From contig JAFREE010000023.1 in the NCBI GenBank assembly GCA_019400425.1, positions 164,223 to 228,222 on the forward strand: DNA of 64,000 nt, written 5' to 3'. The notes under the pieces are model-generated. The model did no database searches. It saw only the letters and a program-made list of their open reading frames with translations, and had not been told where the DNA came from. Source of the stretch: Hymenochaete sp. R1. Lineage: Eukaryota; Basidiomycota; Agaricomycetes; Hymenochaetales; Hymenochaetaceae. Each line of letters opens with the position of its first letter. The stretch's first letter is position 1. Made by a program: the position numbers and the translations under genes. This document shows, piece after piece, positions 1-11,403 of this stretch.

Positions 1-791
1 TTGGAGGTACGGTAATTAAAAGACCGTGCCGTATTTACTCCAACTGACCACCATATCCGAGCCACCCGTGTTCCCCAGTCGCAGCTACGGGAAAATACCC
101 ATAAAGATGTTATTGAGATGTTCGTCTCGTCGTCTTCTTCCGAGTCGAAGCAGGCTCTCGTTAATTACATTACAACAAAGGATCTTAAGATCAGAATATG
201 AAGGTAAAAACCGGCATTGAGTAAGTCAATGTTGAGTGCATTTTGAGACAGACATTCGAGTCTCGTTACCCTCAAATTGACTGCCAGACTTGGAATGTTA
301 TTTTCGCACTCAGTTACAAAAACAAAAACTTGCTGAACGTCAGTGTCGCTGACATATATGGCTTATAAGAATATATGACATGTCGTCCGATGAAACATGC
401 GCGCGTATCGTCCCGATCTTGAATCCACCAAGATACATTCCAATTCCGAGTCTATACGTCTCAAAGTCACGAAGATCTCGTTGCATTAGATCAAGGCAGC
501 GACAAAAACTCTAAGTGTCGGCCAAGACATTGTGGATTTGCATAAATATATTGGTAATTGTTACCTTACTCATGGACAAGGCTAACTGCCTGCCCTGCGA
601 AGTAAGTTTATCCCATCATGATTGCCATTTGGCTTCCGCATTGAGGGAGCGGCAACTTTGAAAGAGAACGACGTTACGTAAAAGGGGCAGAAATATGCAC
701 ACTGTCGACGCATTGGATGCGATGCGAAACGGAATAAAGCAAACTGTTGCTAAGTGATTCGAAGGAGTGTATTTTTTTTATGGAAAATTCG
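1..791. other. Left edge, no gene recognised
   Basis: I see no coding stretch of recognisable family here. The region holds only short open frames without conserved motifs and ends at the stop codon of the first carboxylesterase gene, whose 3' flank it forms. Confidence 0.5.
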
Positions 792-2621
792 TCACTGCTG
801 AAGCATGACGCCAAGGCTATGTAAGAATGCGCATCTCGCCATCATATCATTCGGTACGTCCTGCATTCTTGTGTTGTTCGTCTCGAAAATGATTCTCCGC
901 TTCCCATCCCATGACAGCCATTCTGGAGTCCCGTTGGCTCTGAATGTATTCGGATTCAGGGTACGAACAAAGCTCGTCCAGTATCCTTGCATGATGGGTA
1001 CGATCCCCGCGTTCGTAGTCAAGTAACTGGCAGGGACGTCATTTCCGGTAGTACTGTTCAAGCCCCAGATGGCTGGTATCTCGCTTATATGCGGCACGCC
1101 TTCTCCTTCTGCAACTTCCGTTGGGTCTTTAACGTTGAAACTATTGGAGGGGGTAACGAGTCAAGTTCTAGAGCAGAGTAAATTTTATGCAAAAGGCTCA
1201 CTCATAGAGAAAATTTGAATTCGGTGCGTTGAATTGGCGTAGCGCGTTGCTAACAAATATGCCAGGGCAATTGTACCGCAGTTCACCATACGCTGTCGCA
1301 GCGTTGAAAAAGAATTCGCCGTGCCCTTGGAATTGCCTAGACACAGGGTAGAGTTTGTTGATTATGTTTAAGGAAGATTGGTTGAGGAGAGGAAAGTTAT
1401 CAAGAAGGAAGTTGTTCATGTCGGATGTTGAATTGAGGTTCGTAGGTGTGAAAACTGTCCCTTCATTGGTATCGTCGCTTCTCACTATAAGCCTGTCATT
1501 TATTGGGACGGAAGCTGACAGACGTACCCAAATATGGATGGAACATTAACAAATTTCCCCCGGCTAAAGAGATTGAAGGGGATGTCCGAAATCAAATCGC
1601 CATCTACGATAGCACCATAGAAGAAGTTCGGCGTCCCATTCCGACCAGGAAAAGGAGTGCTTATGCTAGCATTCTGCAGTATTCCGATATCCAAAAGCCG
1701 CAGACATGCAAGAGAGTCTGTCTCATTTGAGCATCCAGTACGATCCGTGATAGAATCGTAAGCAAACTGAGCTGCCGAAACGTTAAAGAGGGGCGGAAAT
1801 GACTGGGACTCCGCCATAACCCCGTGGAAAAGATCGGTAGGGGCACCGTCGAAGGCCGTCAAGTGTATAGTAATTGATTCTGCACCAGAGCTATCGCCAC
1901 TCAGAACGACATGCCCTGGGTCACCTCCGAACTTCATAATTTTGACGAGTTCTCCTGACCATTGCCTATCATAAAGTACTGCGAACTCACCTGAGCAATA
2001 TTGTCGTGGACCCATTGCAATGCCTTCCTTTGATCAAGGAGTCCGGCATTTATGTCGCCATCTTCCTGGACTTCCTTGCCAGCCAAAAACCCGAAGGAGC
2101 CAACACGATAGTTGTGAGTGACGACGACCATATCCATACTTGCCGCTTCGATCAACTGCGACCCGCTGTAATTTGCATTGACTAAGTCGTTGAGACCACC
2201 GCCTTGGATGAAAAACATGACCGGTAGTTTGGATTTAGTCGTGGCGTTGGAAGGTGCGAAGACGTCTAAGAATAAACAGTCCTCAGATCGCCCCACTTCT
2301 GGGAACCCGCCGTCAGTGTTAAAGCACAGAGCCCCATGCTAATTCGAACAAAGTAAGAGTACATCTAAAGTTGAATATTGCATGACGCACCTGATCGGCT
2401 ATTTGAACCGTATCATTCACAGGGGGGTCCACCGGCGCACGAAACCGGAGGTCGCCAGTGGGTATAGCGGCGTAGCGTATTCCTAGCCATTGACTGACCC
2501 CATTGGAAAGAGAGGTGCCAAGGTACTTGGTATTGCCCACATCAACCAGTACGTTCACAGCCGAAGTAGTTGTTGCGCACAGAAATATAGTGCCAAGTAG
2601 AGTTGTTGGGAGTAGGTGCAT
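792..2621 (-). CDS. Secreted type-B carboxylesterase/lipase, tandem copy A
   Basis: Alpha/beta-hydrolase of the carboxylesterase type-B (Candida rugosa lipase-like) family, expected to hydrolyse ester or lipid substrates outside the cell. A hydrophobic signal peptide (MHLLPTTLLGTIFLCA) begins the protein. Next come the family landmarks SEDCLFLDVFAPSN, the oxyanion loop IQGGGLN, the nucleophile elbow GDSSGAES (serine near residue 210), the acidic member in DDTNEGT and the histidine in GVPHISE. All three catalytic residues are therefore present. At least five exons are needed. One intron was read near 1130-1200, donor GTGAGC and acceptor CAATAG, which restores the frame before NVKDP. Many N-x-S/T sites suggest heavy N-glycosylation. 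It is the most divergent of three tandem paralogues. The substrate cannot be told from sequence. Confidence 0.9.
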
Positions 2622-3135
2622 CGTTCTCTTTCCCGTGCTAGGAGTCGAGTGAAGTGGGGCTTGAGATCTTCTTACGTTTTGTTCTTATATCGACAGAGAC
2701 GTGAAACCAAATCGACATTTCTCATGAGAAGTCGAGAAGGAACGAGTTTTGCACCACATGATATCCGCAGTTGAACAACTTTAAATGCCCTTGACACGGT
2801 GAAGTGGTAGTATTAGGGAGAAAGGAATCTTAGGAAAAGGTGTCCAAATCTGGGCAACGAGAAGCGCGTCATGCATCATGTGATTTGTGACGTAACGCGT
2901 TTAGCGAGTAAATTTTCTTCCGCAGTCAGAGACAGACTACTTGCTTCCCTCTTTTCCGAAGAAAATATCAACGCTTTTGCCACTGGCATACTTGACAATC
3001 ACCATGAAATCTACATAAGGAGGAACACATCTTCCGAAGATTGAATTGAATATAAGCACAAGGCTCGACATCAGAGCAACTAACGGAAACCCGTGCGGTG
3101 CTTACGGCGAACGAGTATTAATATGCTTCTTTATT
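2622..3135. promoter_or_regulatory. Upstream region of carboxylesterase copy A
   Basis: This 514-base gap lies between the start of copy A and the stop of copy B. No gene is visible. It must hold the copy A promoter and copy B 3' end. It lacks the conserved block found upstream of copies B and C. Confidence 0.35.
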
Positions 3136-4955
3136 CTATTGCTGGAGCTCAAAGGCAATGCTTTCCAAAAAGGCGCACCTCGACCTCTGGTCATCAGCAA
3201 TATCCTCCATCCTCGTGGTGTTGGTCTCCAACAAGATTCTCTGCGAAGATTCAAAATTAAGCCATTCCGGCGTCCCGTCGGCCCGATACGTGTTTGGGTC
3301 CAATGCTCTCACGAAGCTTGTCCAGTAGCCTTGCATGATAGGTACGATTCCTGCGTTGGTAGTGTTATAGCTCGCAGGAAAGCTGCCTCCTGTACTCTCG
3401 AGACCCCAAATTGCACTCGTCTCTATCGTATGCGATACACCCAGTCCCTGTGCGGTCTGCTCTGGATCTTCTACGTTGTATCTAGCATATATTAGTAAAG
3501 CCGAGAGTAACTGATTTGATAGTTGCAATTCACCGATAAAGCCAGTTTGATGTCTGACTGTTGTATTGACGTAGGCTTTCGCTAACGAAAATACCGGGGC
3601 ATATATATCGTAGTTCACCGTAAGCATTAGCAGTCGCAAAATAGTACTCTCCATGGTTTTCAAACTGATCGGCCTTAGGGTATAATTGATCAATTGTATC
3701 AATTGAAGTTTGGTTAAGGTCTGGGAAATTGTCCGACAAGAAGCTGTTCATGTCCGTGGTTGAGTTGAGGTCGCTGGGTACGAAAAGCGTCCCTTCATTG
3801 GTGTCATCCCTGGACTCGGAACCGGTGAGCTTACACGAGCTTTCGATATAACCGTCCGGCTCACCCGAAGACAGACGGGACAACAACAAATTTTCCTTCG
3901 GCGAATAGCGCATATGGTATCTCCGGAATCAAGTCTCCATCCACGACAGCGCTGTAGAGGTAATTTGGTGTGTTGTTGCGTCCAGGATACGGTATTGTGA
4001 TGCTTGCGTCTTGCAAAGTGCTGACATCCTGGCCACGCAGGCAAGCGAGCGTATCAAGGTCGCTTACACAGCCGACTCTTCCCACAAAGGCATCGTATGC
4101 GAATTGAATAGTCGAAACATTGAAGATTGGGGGAAAAGATTGTGACTGGGCTATAACTCCGTGAAATAAATCCGTCTTGACACTTCCATATGCAGTGAGG
4201 TGTAGCGTTATCGATTGGGCGCCAGCGCTATCACCACTCAGGACCACATGTTCTGGATCACCGCCGAACTGATACGGCTTGAGCTCAAGTCAAGTTCGGG
4301 CATGGCATAGAGCACGTACTTTTTCTATGTGGTCATGCACCCATTGTAGTGCCTTCCTCTGATCTAGGAGACCGACATTAAGATCACCATTCTCTTTAAC
4401 TTCCTCGCTTGCTAAGAAACCGAAAGTCCCGACTCGATAATTGTGGGTGACAACGATCATGTCCATATCCCCCGCCTCGATTAGCTGTGAACCGTTGTAA
4501 TTTGCGTTCGACAACGAGTTCAGCCCACCTCCCTGAATGAAGAACATGACAGGAAGCTTGGAATTCGCAGTCGCATTCGAGGGCGCAAAAACATCTAAGA
4601 ACAGGCAGTCTTCGGAATGTCCGTCTTGGGGATAACCCGCTCCGGTGCTATAACATAAGAGTCCATGCTGAAATCGATAATGTCAATCTATTTCTTTTCT
4701 ACCATTGGGGCACAAGAATCAAACCTCGTCTGCTATTTGCGTCGTGCTATTCTCCGGAGGGTCAACGGGTGCACGAAACCGAAGATCGCTGGTAGGTGAG
4801 GAGGCGTAACGAATACCGAGCCACTGGCTGACCCCATTCGCAAGTGCCGTGCCTTGGTACTTTGTGTAGTCAACATCAACCAAAGAGTCGACGGCCAAAG
4901 AAAAGTCAAAGCAACGGTTGAAGAGGACAAGAAATGCCAGAATACTTTGGATCAT
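3136..4955 (-). CDS. Secreted type-B carboxylesterase/lipase, tandem copy B
   Basis: Paralogue of the flanking genes with the same architecture: N-terminal signal peptide (MIQSILAFLVLFNRC), substrate-pocket entry segment SQWLGIRYASSPTSDLRF, oxyanion loop IQGGGLN, nucleophile elbow GDSAGAQS, catalytic glutamate in DDTNEGT and histidine in GVSHTIE. The triad is intact. Introns sit at the same places as in the neighbours. One after PSVFG has donor GTGAGC and acceptor AGTCCAG and joins FG to DDTNEGT in frame. Another, about 52 nt long, precedes YNVEDPE. The protein is about 540 residues, the usual family length. It is closer to copy C than to copy A, in protein and in upstream sequence, so B and C are probably the younger duplicate pair. 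Confidence 0.9.
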
Positions 4956-5020
4956 CTCTGTGATGGCACGAGCTCCACAACGTTAGTAGGCTTATGAGAG
5001 GAGAGGGGACCTCCATCCTT

Positions 5021-5215
5021 CACGATTTATCCTTCCTAAATAACTGCTAGTCGAACGATGGCGGCCCGAGCGATTCCCTAAGTTCTTAGAAAACATACAC
5101 CGAATTCACGTCGAGCAGAGCTCGCGCTTGGCGATAGCTTTGGTAGGTCATCGGAGGCAGCTATGGGTCGATCAGAACTCGGACGTGCCTTGGGCCCGAC
5201 ATCATCACAAGTTAG
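5021..5215 (-). promoter_or_regulatory. Conserved upstream block of carboxylesterase copy B
   Basis: This segment is also found upstream of copy C (8241-8445). Shared words in the same order are CCTAAATA, CTGCTAGTCGAACG, GCGGCCCG, GGTCATCGGAGGCA and GGGCCCG. It lies 65-260 bases before the copy B start codon, so it probably carries the promoter and binding sites duplicated along with the gene. The GC-rich core could suit a zinc-cluster regulator; that is inference. Confidence 0.6.
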
Positions 5216-6337
5216 GTTCCTTTCCTGGTGTCCATAGCCATCTTTAATAACACAATTTTCGGAAATCAGACGCCGGGTAGTGGCAAAGGACGCTGCAGCT
5301 GATGTTACGGGCCTTGCGAAGAATGTGAGGAAGGATAGGAAGGTGCATAATGAGCTTTACCTGTGTTAAATGACCACAATGCATTTGATCGGTTTATGAC
5401 GGAGTGGACGGCACAGGAACGTCTCAGGTACATTATGTACGCCGTCTCTTTCTGGTCCTGTGACAACAGTGACATTGAGGTTAAAAGCCAATCGCAGTAA
5501 CAATACCGGCCACCTTTTCTAATGAACGAAATGGGATAATGAGCCAAATTGCCCGTAAACCGAGAATGTCTTGACTTACACATATCAATCCACAGTGACA
5601 CAACATCACGCGACAATCGGGCGGGAACATTGCAAATAACTGCGTCGCTATGGTTGCCAAACCCTACACTCGAGTCATCAGAGAAAAACTGGCTCTCGGA
5701 CAAACCATACTGCCCACTAAAAGAACATTCCAAAGTACATAGTGTTGTCGAAGTCGAACTTGTGCGTAAAAGTACAGGAGCAACGCACCGGGAAGAGAGT
5801 ATGGATTAGGGACGTTGCTCCTTTTCTCGCGGAAAGAGTTATATCAAGAAGTGTTACCGCGCAGGAGTGCATTTTTGCCAGCGCATACACTGTGCTTATA
5901 TGACAGGACTGGAGGACCTCGGTTATACTCCTCCGAAAGTCAAGAAGATGCGAAACATAGTTGGGCATCTTTGTATACCTGTTTTTTTGTTATGATACGA
6001 GTGCCAGCACAACGAAGGAAATCCAAGAAAAGAGTCGCCTGAATCAAATCAAGCACTGGCAACAAGCGCAACAAGTAACGTGTCATATGAGCTGTGACGA
6101 AACGTGTCGGACAAGCGATACAATCTTTTTCCAAAGTCATCGGAGCTGACTCCTCTTCTTTCGACCATTAGATGGATTGTCTTCGGCGAGGCATTTCCTG
6201 GCATCAACCGTCTTCAAACGGAAAGTTGAAGACATTTCTAATACAAAACAAAACAAGAAAGTACCATTATTGATGCAGCGAATGGGACGATGGTCTGGCA
6301 TTATAGGAGACCCATATTGTGAATGTGCCGTGGTAGA
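5216..6337. other. Spacer between copies B and C, no gene
   Basis: No recognisable gene. The longest open frame (5305-5733, minus, 142 codons) has no family motif and no paralogue beside the other esterase copies, so I do not call it. The right end is the 3' flank of copy C. Confidence 0.45.
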
Positions 6338-8146
6338 CTATTGTTGAAGATCGAAGGCAATACTTTCAAGGAAATTACACCTCTTCCTCTGGTCCTCCGA
6401 GATGTCCTCCATCTTTGTAGAATTGGCCTCCAGCAAGATTCTCTGTGAATTATCAAAGTTGACCCATTCTGCTGTCCCATCGGCTCGATAAGTGTTTGGG
6501 TCGAGCGTTCTCACGAAGCTCGTCCAGTAGCCTTGCATAATTCGTACAATTCCTGCGTTGGTAGTGTTATAGCTCGCAGGGAAGCTGCCTCCTGTACTCT
6601 CCAGTCCCCAAATCGCAGGCATTTCTACCGTATGGGGTACGCCCAGACCTTGGGCAACTTGATCAGGATCTTCTACGTTGTATCTGAGCAAGTTTATTAG
6701 TAGGCAAACCGAAAAACATTGGGTATCACGAACCGATAAAGCCAGTTTACCGTTTCGCCATTAAATTGGCGAAGGCTTTCACTGACGAAGAAACCAGGAC
6801 ATATGTACCGTATCTCACCATAGGCGCTAGCAGCTGCAGAAAAATACTCTCCATGGTCCGGGAATTGATCGGCTTTGGGGTATAATTCGTTAATGGTATC
6901 AAGTGAGGTCTGATTCAGGTATGGGAAATTGTCGAGCAAGAAGTTGTCCATATCGACGGTTGAGTTGAGGTCGTTCGGTGTGAATTGCGTCCCTTCGTCG
7001 GTATCATCCCTGGGACACATAAGCAGTAGTTTACACACATTCCAGCGTAGTAACTTACCCAAATACCGACGGGACGACAACAAATTTTCCTGCGGCGAAT
7101 AGTGAATATGGTATTTCGGGAATCAAGTCTCCGTCCACAACGGCACCGTATAAGTAATTCGGGTTGCTGTCGCGCCCAGGGTAGGGTATTGCGATGCTTG
7201 CATTTTGTAAGGTGCCGATATCTTCGCCACGTAGACAAGCGAGTGTATCCATTTCATTCGAGCATCCAACTCTTTCCACGAAAGCGTCGTATGCAAACTG
7301 CATGGCTGAGACACTGAGAATTGGAGGGAAAGACTGTGACTGTGCGATAACGCCGTGAAACAAGTCTGTCTCAGCACCTCCATACGCAGTGAGGTGGACC
7401 GTAACCGACTGGGCGCCAGCACTGTCACCGCTCAGAACGACATGCTGCGGGTCACCTCCAAACTGAAATGACATTAGCGAATGTCAAATTTTGCGCCGAG
7501 GACACTAACTTTCTCTATGTGATCATGCACCCATTGCATCGCCTTCCTTTGATCCAAGAAGCCGACGTTGACGTCGCCGTTCTTTTGAATTTCCTCGCTG
7601 GCCAGAAAGCCAAAGGTGCCAACGCGGTAATTGTGAGTAACAACGATCATGTTCATATCTCCTGCTTCGATAAGCTGCGAGCCATTGTAGTTGGCGTTCG
7701 AAAGCAAGTTCAGCCCTCCTCCCTGTATGAAGAACATTACTGGAAGTTTGGAATCTGTCGTTGCATTCGAGGGCGCGTAGACGTCCAAGAACAGACAGTC
7801 TTCTGAATGCCTCTTCTGGGGATATTTCGCCCCGGTGCTGAGGCATATGGGACCGTGCTTTGATATATTGAATCAATGATGCTAATTCTTTTGAAAAGAG
7901 ATGCAAGCAACGAACCTCGTCTGCTATTTGTGTTGTACTATTCTCCGGAGGGTCAACGGGTGCACGAAATCGAAGGTCGCCGGTAGGTGGGGAGGCGTAA
8001 CGAACGCCTAGCCATTGACTGACTCCATTCGCAAGAGCAGCGCCTTCGTACTTGGTATACCCAACATCGACCAAAGTGCCGACGGCAAAGGCAGCCTCTA
8101 AGCAGAGGCTGGAGACGACGAAAAGTGCTGTGATACTCCGGAACAT
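6338..8146 (-). CDS. Secreted type-B carboxylesterase/lipase, tandem copy C
   Basis: Third paralogue. Signal peptide MFRSITALFVVSSLCLEA, pocket segment SQWLGVRYASPPTGDLRF, SEDCLFLDVYAPSN, oxyanion loop IQGGGLN, nucleophile elbow GDSAGAQS, catalytic glutamate in DDTDEGT and histidine in GVPHTVE. The triad is complete and length is normal at about 540 residues. The exon pattern matches copies A and B. A TATAAA on the coding strand lies at 8180-8185, about 35 bases before the ATG, and a conserved upstream block follows further out. Strong resemblance to copy B argues for recent tandem duplication. It is expected to be secreted, N-glycosylated and active on esters or lipids. Confidence 0.9.
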
Positions 8147-8240
8147 GTCTATGCTGGCACGAGCACGGACTGTACAGAGTTTATAAGGCTTTTGAGTTGT
8201 ACGGGGCGGGGAGGGGAGGAGTTCCGTCAGCCTCGCCGGT

Positions 8241-8445
8241 CACGATCAATTCACCCTAAATACCTGCTAGTCGAACGCTGGGCGGCCCGGGACATGTTCC
8301 ATGTTCTTGGAAAACAATGTTAGCCGCGTCCAACACCGGGCGTAACATCTCATCTGTCCACATGATGATGATAGGTCATCGGAGGCAAGTAGATCGGAGC
8401 GCGAATGGCCCTCGGGCCCGGTATTACACTGGTATTACCTATCAC
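8241..8445 (-). promoter_or_regulatory. Conserved upstream block of carboxylesterase copy C
   Basis: Counterpart of 5021-5215. It contains CCTAAATA, CTGCTAGTCGAACG, GCGGCCCG, GGTCATCGGAGGCA and TCGGGCCCG in the same order and at a similar distance from the ATG (about 95-290 bases). Sequence between these words has diverged, which points to the words as candidate regulatory sites. Confidence 0.6.
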
Positions 8446-9041
8446 AATCTAGTTGTCTTTCCCTACATTCATCCCCGACTCAGTCCAATGATTGAGCTTT
8501 GATCAGACGTGCGAAGGAGATGAGATGCGAAGAGCACGGCTAACTGAAAGGGCATCTTTGCTCGTCTGCGAGCAGTTCTTTGTTAGGGAGCTAGTTACAC
8601 ATGATGATGGACGTTTTACAAGATGCAAGAGCAGCGTATAACCGTGACAAGCGCACCAAATGAGGAATTTTACGACCGCAGTGGCATACAGTAAGTCTAT
8701 ACACTAGACAACGAGCAGTCCACTTGAACAAGATATCCGCGCTTTAACCATCATCATTGCAGTGCTCTCCGCTCCCAGACCGCTTTGCTTAAATCTTCAG
8801 AGAAAACCATCACTAACATTAGCTGTGGGAAACCCCATACAGCACGGCGAACACCAGCTACGCTACAGGGGGAAGATTCCCATACAGCAGGTAGAACAGA
8901 AGCTACACTACGCAAACCTTCAAATCAAACAAAACATACAAATCATGATGAGCACCCAATCCAGAAACATTAATAAAAGAAATCGTCAATAAGAAATAAG
9001 AGTCTCATAAAGAACCGCTTTTCAAGATAAGAACCGACTCA
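8446..9041. other. Intergenic, no gene
   Basis: No conserved coding sequence seen. The right end is the 3' flank of the fasciclin gene. Confidence 0.45.
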
Positions 9042-10424
9042 TCACAGTACATTGAAACCACCGAAGGCTGCTCCAATGACGCTCACAGCACACCCAATCG
9101 CAATATTCTTGAAAGATCCAAAGTCAACACTGACCTTTGCAGATGATGATGACCCGGACGCGCCAGCACCAGACGTAGAAGTCTGTGTGAATCCCACGGG
9201 ACCAGACTCGGTCGTAGTGGCGGTAGCCTGGGCTGACGCGGATGATGCACTGGAGTTTCATGGTAGTAAGCTTACAACTCACTCAAAGACGTGTCTATAA
9301 GAAACTTACGCGGAGGCGGCGACGGAATCGTCACTCTCTTCGTTGAGCAGAACCGTGTCAATGATATGCAGCACACCACTCCACAGTACAACATCCGGAG
9401 TAACGATCTTCGCAGTTGCATTCCCGCCCGTCACATACCCGCCCGAGCTATTGAACGTCGCACCAATGCTCTCACCGGCGGCGGTCGTCAAATTCGAGTC
9501 TGACAGACCAATCAAGTTGCCGGAGTAGACGCTCGTGCCATTAATGACATGGTTCAGCAGAACCGTCTCGAGCAACGTCGTGTTGCTTTGTATCGACGAT
9601 AGGTTCTGTTGGAGAGCGTTGATGGCCTCGTTCGTCGGAGCGAACACGGTGACACCATGCATCCAGTTTAGCGTGTCAAATAGCGACGCAGATTGGAGCG
9701 CAGCCGAGAAACTCGTGAGATTGTTCGCCTCCAAGGCGGCCGACAACTCCCCTGGGAGATCGATGACAGCATTTGTTACGTGCAAAGTGATATTTCCGAT
9801 GGTAGTGGAGTTAACCACGGTGCAAGGTGTGCTAATTTTGGAGAAGATGCAGCATCAGTTCGAGATCTTTTTCTACTTTGAGTAAGATACAGATGAGCAC
9901 GTACTTCTGGTTAAGAATCGTAACAGTGTCGTTAACGGTGGACCAGGCCAGAACCTGGTTCTTGTTACCCTCAAGGAAGACATACTCCGAAGAGTTCAAA
10001 AGCGTCCGCCCAACAGTTGTATTAGGGTATGTTGGTGTTACGTTGAAAGTTCCCGGCACAACGTGGTACGAAAGCACGTCAGCCAAGAGCTCAGGGTCCG
10101 ACGAGATGTTGGGATGAAGGCCAACGACTTCATTTTAGGAAAATAGAACGAGTGTCAGGAAGGTGTGTAGGTTATACGGAACTTTCCCGAGAGCTACTCA
10201 CATGCGTCATTGTTGGGTGCGAAGACGGTGAATGGGCCTCCTTCACCGAGCGCAGCCAATATACTCTGACCAGACGAGGTCCCGTTCACGGCCTGTGTAG
10301 CATTGGCGAGTGACGTTAGGTTTAGGGCTTCAAGACCCTGTACAAGCTGATCCGTTGTGTTCGTGTTCTGCGCCGACGCGACAGCTGCAAGGCTGGCGAT
10401 AGCGAAGAAGGTATATCGTGACAT
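9042..10424 (-). CDS. GPI-anchored fasciclin (FAS1) domain protein
   Basis: Cell-surface adhesion-type protein with two FAS1 domains. The N-terminus is a signal peptide (MSRYTFFAIASLAAVASA). FAS1 domain 1 shows GPFTVFAPNNDA and LSYHVVPGTFNV. Domain 2 shows GVTVFAPTNEA, LLNHVINGT and the closing HIIDTVLL. A Ser/Thr/Ala-rich stalk follows. The last exon, joined by an intron with donor GTAAGT and acceptor CTCCAG, ends in a hydrophobic tail (IAIGCAVSVIGAAFGGFNVL), the signature of GPI attachment. The stop is at 9042-9044. Asparagine sequons are abundant. FAS1 proteins of fungi act at the cell wall in adhesion and development; the partner is unknown. A TATATA motif on the coding strand lies about 115 bases before the ATG (10537-10542). 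Confidence 0.9.
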
Positions 10425-11403
10425 TGCGGGTCGTTACGGGGAGCCAGGTGCTGGGTCACTGGAAAAGAGAATAAAGAGAGGGTACGGGAACTGGCAAAGG
10501 GGACTCGCAGAAGAAAAAAGCAAACTAACCATCCCCTATATATGCCATCTCCGATTATATTTCGGTTCCATTGCCAGAGCAAAGAAGCTGATGTCACTAC
10601 GCACTAGCAGCACGCATCAAAACGCTTGTACATGTACATGCGTCACTCGCACCAGAAAGAAGCAGGCGCATGTACCGATGTTCTGGAAGGCCCAAATGAC
10701 GCGAACACGACTCTTCAATATACCATCGATTTCCGTTATTCTTTTCATATGATGAACGCCACTCTGCGCCAGTTCTTGAGGTACGAAAACAAGCCATGTG
10801 AGCAACATCCATCAACAATTCAATAATCTTGAATACAAGGCGGATGGCTCGCCTTGGCGCTCAAACGCCGCGTTTTCGTCTCACTCGCATCGTGTACGGT
10901 TGCCCAGAGAGATCAGCTTCATTTTTCCTTAGCCGCGTCTCGCTTAAGAGGTGCCAGGGGGGTATTGGCACTCCTCTCGAATATCACACACCATCACACA
11001 TGACCCTGGGCGGTAAGTCACGGCAAGTCACAGACTGTGACTACGTATGTGCCTAGTATGTAGATGTATACACATATGTAGAAAGAAATAATAATAATTT
11101 AAGTATGCACAACACTACTACCGTAAGTGGTGAAACACGTGAGACAGTGTCGATCTGCTCATCATCGGTCGTCGCTACAAGACATTGCAATTCTAGGTGC
11201 GCATGTTCGTGAACATGCTGGTGCGCATTACCATATTACTCTCTCAAAAGCAACTCTCTAAAGCGGTCTTGAAGGTCAATGCAAAAGGAAATGTCATCCG
11301 ATTGGAGATTTCGGGCGCGGTGAAGATAAAGTGTCATCGAGATCGGTACGAGCATGGGTATCTAATTTTCTGTCGAGTGAACCCTTTCTGACTATTCATT
11401 TGC
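10425..11403. other. Intergenic, no gene
   Basis: It holds the fasciclin promoter at its left end. If the ABC transporter relic to the right once had a first half (TMD1 and NBD1), I cannot recognise it here, so that part appears to be lost rather than merely mutated. Confidence 0.45.

Noticed and set aside
5305..5733. 142-codon minus-strand open frame between esterase copies B and C
   Set aside because: No motif, no splice partners and no equivalent beside copies A or C.
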